From Erpetoichthys calabaricus (Eukaryota; Chordata; Cladistia; Polypteriformes; Polypteridae): a stretch of DNA of 64,000 nt. The stretch lies in contig NC_041404.2 in assembly GCF_900747795.2 (NCBI RefSeq), forward strand, positions 81,083,450-81,147,449. Direction: 5' to 3'. The notes beneath the pieces were generated by a model. That model did no database searches. It saw only the letters and a list, made by a program, of their open reading frames with translations, and was not told the origin of the DNA. Each line of letters starts with the position of its first letter. Position 1 is the stretch's first letter. The translations under genes were made by a program, and so were the position numbers. Positions 58,201 through 64,000 of this stretch are shown here, piece by piece.

Positions 58201-58516
58201 CGAGGGATCCTCAAACTCAAATGATTTTTAGTGAGGTGGTTGAGCGGGCCCACCGACCCAATCAAAATTATGTTTTTTATTTTGATGACCCCCACATTCA
58301 AAGAATAATTGAGGTTAAAAATATACAGCATTGACACGTTGTGTCTATATATTGAGTCTTGCATTAAAGATGAAATATGATAATAACACAAAGCTATTTT
58401 TTTATGCTGAAAAGGCAGAGCTGTTGATCTGTTGTTAACTTTTAAGGCTGTCATCCTGACAGAATGCAAATTCAACATGCTGACAGCTGGCCTTGTATCT
58501 TCAGGTGTCTGCAGAA

Positions 58517-58618
58517 ATGGATGCCCTTATCCCGGTCATCAACAAGCTGCAGGAAATCTTCCTGACAGTTGGTGCTGAAGTTATTCAACTTCCGCAGATT
58601 GTGGTTGTGGGATCCCAG
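58517..58618 (+). CDS. dnm1l: Dynamin-1-like gene, coding exon 1
   Basis: This exon encodes 34 residues ending VVVGSQ at donor CAG|GTAAGT. A CAG at 58502-58504 after a pyrimidine-rich stretch, 12 bases before the ATG, could be an acceptor for an upstream 5' UTR exon in the CpG-richer region near 57.3-58.2 kb. Confidence 0.9.
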
Positions 58619-61600
58619 GTAAGTGAAACGTTTCCTTTGCATTTTTCCATCAATTTTTTTGCCTAGTTTACACTAGTAAACAATTTGAAGATATCTATCA
58701 GGTTGGAACATAATGGTGGTGTTATGTCTGTGGGGTGGGACAGTAATTCATTGCAAATGCCCTTGCCTCATAGCTTGCGGAGATGGAGTTTAAATCCTGG
58801 GCCTTGTTGTCTGTGTGGATTTTTTCCCTCTGGCTTCTCTGGTTGGCCTCCCACAGTTCACTGGTAACTGGAGATTCTAATTTGATTTGGTGTGGGTGAT
58901 GGTAGGTATGTGACTGAGAGTGCCCTGGCACTGGTGTCCCTCCTAAGGTGGGTTCCAGCCTTGCACGTATGGGATTGGCTGTGACCACAAGTTGAATAAA
59001 ATACGTACAGATAACACTTTGTGTGTCTGTTTGATCCTCATCATGCTTGTGGTTTAGTCCACCATTGCAGCTGTATATCCATAGTTTGAATTCACTAAAA
59101 TCCCAATATGATCACAGGTCAGTTATTCTCTCCTTCTTTTATTAATTGGTTTTGGAGCTAAAAATGTGTCATAACTGTGTTCGATTTATGGCTTGGGCTT
59201 TTTTTTTAAATAACATAAGTATTTCATATTTCAGAGCAGTGGGAAGAGTTCAGTACTAGAGAGTATTGTTGGGCAGGACTTTCTGCCTCGTGGATCAGGC
59301 ATTGTAACACGTCGCCCACTGGTACTGCAGCTGATTCATGTAGGGTCACCTGAGGATCGAAAGCAAGCATTGGCCGCTGGTGACAATGGTAAGATTGTGT
59401 ATCTGAGACTGCTGTACACATTCATTTATACTGATTGGCTATGGAAAATTCCTCTTTATGATGGCTACATTTGATTGTGCTATCCTGTTATGACCATTAT
59501 AGTAATGAAGGACATGGTATGGTAGTAAAGACCGCAATACTTTGCATTATGCCTCATGTAATATGAAAGGCAACATGGGTTTACACACAATTGCTTATAC
59601 AGACAATGGTTTCATGCCAGTGGCAGCATGTTAGAAATGAACAGGCTTCTTGATCCACTGACAGTGACTCTCTTCTGCCATTTATTAAGTGGTAAAAATT
59701 TAACCATAGTGCAACCCAGGAAATTACAACCATAATGGCCAAGTAACCAAAATAATTTCATTTTTCAGTAATTGAACTCATTAGAAGGTCTTGGTCTTTA
59801 ACAGTAGAGAATGAGAAGTACAAGAGATGGGAGAATATTCAACCTCCTCGGATTTGCCCAGTAAAGACCACTGGGATACATAACTATTCTGTAGCTAACC
59901 ATGATGTTCACAGATATGGTCCTAGTTTAAAATGTAAATGTTAAATACATCTGAGATATGTGAATCAGTAAGGTTTACCGTATGCTTTAAGACATCTGAA
60001 GTAGTGTGATTTGTGGCGCTGTAAGTGGGATGTATTTTGCCTTTGCCTGCAATCTGCAGTGCCCCGCTGTGCTCTGGCAATAGGCTGAATTTAGGCATTT
60101 TCTTCATATGTAAAGTGTTTATGTGTCTTTATCTTTCTAACAGATAAATATTTCTTGTGTTCTTTCCCTCTGTTTCCCTCTCTCTCTCTTTTATTTTTAG
60201 AAAGAGGGGCAAAGCAAAATACAATCAACTGCCACCCAGGTCTATCACACTGTTCTAGAACATATTATTCTATTTTTGGCGCAGCACTTGCTTCTAAGTG
60301 TATTTCTGCTTGCATATATCACAAGGACGCTGTGCTGCATGTGTGTTTTGTCTCTGGTTGGTACATCACTGCACGTATGTCTGTTATGTATGTGTTGCTG
60401 AATTTCATAGCATAGTTTTCATCCCCTCATCAAGTATCACTACAATGGTTTGTCTTCCATTGTAAACTGGACTGGTGCTCTGTGACTTTTCTTTAGTTCC
60501 TGATGTGACTGAAACAGATCCACAGCACGCTCTTGAATCTTTAAATAGTCTATACCCTAATTTAATAAAGTAAACGCATTATCCAATTGACTTGCCATAA
60601 GACATCTGCCCATTAGCAACGTAAATAAGAGCTTTTTCCACACTGCTTCATTTTGGAATCAAATTCCAGGAATTTACTTTTGTGTTCGGGCACCACTATT
60701 TTTAAAAGCATAACAGCGTGCCCTCCTGTGGACCTACCAGTCTGGACATAAAGGACCAAAGAACTTGACCTATATACATCAGTAATGGCTTTATTGATTC
60801 CAGTAAATTAATAATGTACAATATCAATAGAAATAAAGAAGAAAATGAAGCCTTTTTGTGTCTGGTGACTGAAATTTGGGAGGGGCTTGTCTGCCTATTT
60901 TCACAATATATCAGTCAGTTTCCAGAATTTCGCAAAACCAAGTGTTCTCTTTTGCTTTTAACACTTGTTTATTCTTCCTTCCTACCCAGAGAGCATTCAC
61001 AACAATATGTTTCTGAGCTGCAGACCCTGTTAGCTGTAGGACAAATCATTTAAACCCCAGCTTGGCGCAAAGCTGTGCTTTGGAAATCATGAGGTCATCT
61101 TAAGACAGCACCCCCTGGTGGCCTCTGGTGCATATACACCTCTAATGCCTATCCTCAACAGTATGCAGTAGAGCAGGGGTGTCGAATTCCGGTCCTGGAG
61201 GGCCTCAGTGGCTGCAGGTTTTCATTCTTACCATTTTCTTCATTAGTGACCACTTGTTGCTGCTAATTAACTTCTTTTGCCTTAGTTTTAATTAACTTGA
61301 TTCAGGCCTCTAAGTTGTTTCTTTTTCCTTAATTAGCAGCCAAACAATAATGAGACACAAAACAAGCTGCCACATGAACAGCTAACCTGTGCCCATCACA
61401 CAATATGTGGAAATAAAGAAAAGCAAAGGTCTTGGTAAGGCTGATCTGCTCAGGTCACCAAAACATTTTGACGGTGTTCTTAGAAAAAACAGAAAATCAA
61501 CAGTTTTGGAAATGTCTGCTGTGGCAGAATGAGAGCAGCAACAAGCTGTGGAATTAAATAACGAGTTTAATTAACCCAAGAATTGGCTTCTCATTAATAA

Positions 61601-62390
61601 ACTGGTTGGAGTGGAATTGATTTGAGTTTGAAGCCCCAATTTAGCTGGTCATCTTTTGGCTCATTTCACATCTCATTTCTGTTTTGCTGTCATTTAATGA
61701 AGAAACAAATCAATTCAGAGGACTGACTCTTTAAAAACAGGGCTATGAAAATGAAGGGAAAAGAAATTTAATTATCAGTGAAAGTTGGTCACTGATTAGG
61801 AAAAGAGTTAGAATGAAAACCTGCAGCCACTGCGGCCCTCCAGGTCTGTAGTTTGACTTATGTGCAGTAGAGGCTAGGAGGGTGTTGTTCCGTGTCGCAG
61901 TCTAGACCTTTGGGAGAGAAAGTTTAGCTTTCAAGCCATCTTTTGTACCCTCCCAGTCGCATTGGTGCTCTTAAAGAATTCACATTTAAGGTGTTTATAT
62001 CTCCAAGGCAAACTTGAGCTACCTATTCACTGACACTGGGTTACAAATGAGGTCTCCATTTGCCTGTGTAGGCTTATCACTCAGTAAATGGTGTTTGCCT
62101 GATTATTTCATTGAACTCTACTACAGTCATGTCTGTTGAACCCTAGCAACTTCTTACAATACATATAACGCATTACATTTTTTCCTCATGTATCTTCATG
62201 CAGTGTTCTTGTTTTGTAGTCACACAGCACCAAGAATGCTTATAAAATACAAATACAGATTTGTTTTTGTGTATTTTTAGCTATAGAATATATGTAAATT
62301 AAATCTGATGTGAGTATTAATTACTTTTTTTTTCTTTTATCAGGAATAAAGGCAGAGCAATGGGGTACTTTTCTTCACTGTAAGAATAAG
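58517..62390 (+). CDS. dnm1l: Dynamin-1-like (DRP1) GTPase, 5' end; continues beyond the window
   Basis: Exons 58517-58618, 59235-59388 and 62344-62390 join in frame into the first 101 residues of a dynamin-related protein. It starts [20 protein letters not shown] and continues through [12 protein letters not shown]. The G1 P-loop is GSQSSGKSS (residues 32-40), with Lys38 and Ser39 as nucleotide ligands. Switch I contains [10 protein letters not shown] with the catalytic Thr59. Then come LVLQLIHV and [10 protein letters not shown]. Exon boundaries match those of human DNM1L. DRP1 is a cytosolic GTPase that assembles around mitochondria and peroxisomes to divide them. The sequence differs from the nearly invariant vertebrate DNM1L at many N-terminal positions (EIFL for DVFN, GSQ for GTQ, GQDF for GRDL, GSG for GTG), so a paralogue is quite possible. 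The rest of the G domain, the stalk and the GED lie downstream of the window. Confidence 0.9.
58695..59005 (+). mobile_element. Old SINE in dynamin-1-like intron 1
   Basis: Diverged head (ggtgggacagtaattcattg) and body (ggcctcccacagttcactgg, 'tgggttccagccttgc'), ending 'ttgaataaaatacgtacag'. It makes up about half of this 616-bp intron. Confidence 0.6.
59235..59388 (+). CDS. dnm1l: Dynamin-1-like gene, coding exon 2
   Basis: This 154-nt exon encodes residues 35-85 ([10 protein letters not shown] through ALAAGDN) plus the first base of Gly86. It completes the P-loop and carries switch I. The acceptor is ATTTCAG and the donor AATG|GTAAG. Confidence 0.92.
59389..62343 (+). other. Intron 2 of the dynamin-1-like gene
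   Basis: About 2.95 kb. The hAT-type foldback element at 61174-61863 is the only clear repeat. No alternative exon was identified. Confidence 0.6.
61174..61863. mobile_element. Non-autonomous hAT-type foldback element, copy 3
   Basis: The left arm caggggtgtcgaattccggt, then 'cctggagggcctcagtggct' and 'gcaggttttcattct', faces the complement at 61815-61855. Target duplication cagtagag (61166-61173 and 61865-61872) is perfect over 8 bp, supporting hAT. No transposase. It lies in dynamin-1-like intron 2. Confidence 0.75.
62344..62390 (+). CDS. dnm1l: Dynamin-1-like gene, coding exon 3
   Basis: This 47-nt exon completes Gly86 and encodes [15 protein letters not shown]. It follows acceptor TATCAG and ends AAG|GTATTG. 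It corresponds to human GVEAEEWGKFLHTKNK. The expected next exon (TDFDEIRQEIENET in human) was not found before 64000. Confidence 0.88.
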
Positions 62391-64000
62391 GTATTGAATC
62401 TGCTGCATGTTTTAAAGAAAGGACAATATTTTTCTTTTCTGATAACTTTGTCTGTTTGATCCTGTTCATGCTTGTCGTTCGTATACCTTTGCAGTGGCCC
62501 TATCCATAGTTTTGAATTTAGTAAAATTCCAAATTGGTTAATTTATGAATTGGCTTTGGAGCTAAAGTGTGTCATAACATAAGTGTGAAAACATAATGAT
62601 GAGTAGCTGCTTTTAAAAATATGCCAGCTTCTACTAGCATACCGAAGAAGAAAAAACTGGCAGAATAACATTGTACATTTTGAGAAATCCTCCAATAAAT
62701 GACACTCTCTTGATATAAACATACCTTGGATAGACAAGCAGCTATAGGCCTTTTGTATTTGGGACCCACATTCTGGTTTTAAATTGTATATGTTGCTGTA
62801 TGTATTGTTACTGGATCAAGTTAAAAGAAGGTCAAACCCATTCAAAACTTATTAACTTGTGACATGATATATTGAATAGGTGAGGTGCAGGGCAGTCGGT
62901 TAATCTATGATGTTTGCTGTATTTTGCTGTGCATTTCTGTTTTTGTTTATCCTGCAGCTTAGCTTGTTAGTGTAGTTTTGGATATCACAGTTTCCCCCTT
63001 CAACACTTTTGAATATGTTAATTGAAGATGTTACTTAAAGTTAACTGGCATCACTGAATTGGCCTAGTGGAAGAGTGGGTTTGTGTGCAATGCAAGCTTA
63101 CCCCCACCTCTGCCAGAATTGTCTCTAACCCCCCCCCCCCAAACAAAAAAAACCCTGTACTGGATAAAAGGTTAAAAGTAATCAGTACATAGAAGGATTA
63201 TGGTTTAGGTATGAACTGACAGTGACAGGAGAACGGGCAGAATATGTACATTTAAAAAGTCCTACATGTGACAACTTGAAAGTAATTAGAGACCTGCAGT
63301 TTTGTCAGGTGTTTTAATATTTCCAGTATAAAACATCAAAATTCTTTTCTTGAAGTTGCATCATCTGTACATCAGAAGCCACTAAATTATACACATGCCT
63401 ACTAAGAGAAATGCTTCAGTAAAGCCGTTCAATTCAATATTTTTCAGTGGTACTTGCTATAGTTTTTCAGACAGATATGGAAAGCAGGGAAACCGTATTA
63501 AATCAATCATTATAGTATCATTTGTGTGCAATAAGAAATTGTTTGTTTATCTTCTAGAGTCAGTTCATAGTTTTGTAAATGTGTTTTATGGAACATCTCT
63601 AGGTTACAAGCATTGCTGGATTCTTTCCATACTGCAACTTGCAGAACTTGTTTTATTGTGATGTGTGTGTGTCTTTCAAATTACTCTGCTATCTTTACAC
63701 ACCTGAACAAAAGCCTTGTGGTTGTTGTGTGTGTGTGTGTGTGTGTGTGTCCCCAACAATGAAATCTACAAACTCAAGACACAACAAAATTTTGTTATGC
63801 AAGACTAAATTAAAATGGTTCGTTTAATTAAGATTACTTTGAATATTTCTATCACATTAATTCTTTTTCTTTGTTATTTCAGTAAGTTTTCCAGTGTTTT
63901 TTAAATACTGTACAAAATGTAGAGTTTGCAGTCCACTCACAAAAAATTTAACAAGAATGTTTTTTTGAAAGCAAAGCAAGCAAATTAATAATGTGCCATT
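62391..64000 (+). other. Start of intron 3 of the dynamin-1-like gene
   Basis: No further coding exon was recognised to the window end. There is a (GT)n run at 63728-63750, a C-tract at 63130-63139 and a weak SINE-like piece near 63050-63170. Confidence 0.6.
63728..63750. repeat. (GT)n microsatellite
   Basis: A run of about 11 GT dinucleotides. Confidence 0.8.

Overview
This is a vertebrate nuclear window with spliced genes, GT-AG introns, long introns and dense transposon debris. It most likely comes from a ray-finned fish. The abundant tRNA-derived SINE with a GGAT-rich tail, the Helitrons, the Tc1/mariner elements and the fish-like UBL4A sequence would fit a polypteriform (bichir or reedfish), but that assignment is inference. 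No prokaryotic features, CRISPR arrays or convincing LTR/retroviral elements were seen.

Three host genes can be read exon by exon. (1) A KLF15-type zinc-finger transcription factor on the + strand has coding exons 13021-14252 and 15677-15836 (463 aa), with a probable non-coding first exon ending at 11648. (2) UBL4A on the - strand is complete in four coding exons between 49855 and 29452 (155 aa). (3) The 5' end of a dynamin-1-like (DRP1) gene on the + strand has exons 58517-58618, 59235-59388 and 62344-62390; it continues past the window. UBL4A and the dynamin-like gene are divergent, with start codons about 8.7 kb apart.

Repeats by region. 1-2558: minus-strand Helitron mosaic carrying helicase remnants, a SINE and a TIR element filled with CT-rich minisatellite. 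2559-11400: mostly unrecognised sequence, with old SINEs and a complete short Helitron at 6500-7064. 16801-18409: inactivated Tc1 (DD34E) copy; a palindromic MITE follows. 20043-20857: second Helitron. 21.1-24.6 kb: RTE and Rex1-like LINE pieces, a hAT foldback element and a SINE. 25.1-26.8 kb: a 5S-rRNA-derived SINE, then a hAT foldback element with another inserted inside it. 29.8-30.7 kb: Helitron with an internal duplication and two MITEs. The UBL4A introns carry several SINEs, a Tc1 copy, a mariner relic and a tRNA-headed repeat. 51.3-55.0 kb: I/Nimb-like LINE, a 41-bp SINE tail insertion and a 5'-truncated L1-like LINE with a 17-bp target-site duplication.

The genes do not form a functional unit. 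KLF15 proteins regulate metabolic transcription, UBL4A acts in BAG6/GET tail-anchored protein targeting, and DRP1 drives mitochondrial and peroxisomal fission. The main biological interest is the synteny. In human, UBL4A lies near PLXNA3 on Xq28 and KLF15 near PLXNA1 on 3q21, so a KLF15-type gene beside UBL4A, together with a divergent DRP1-type gene, suggests ancient genome-duplication paralogues that tetrapods may have lost.
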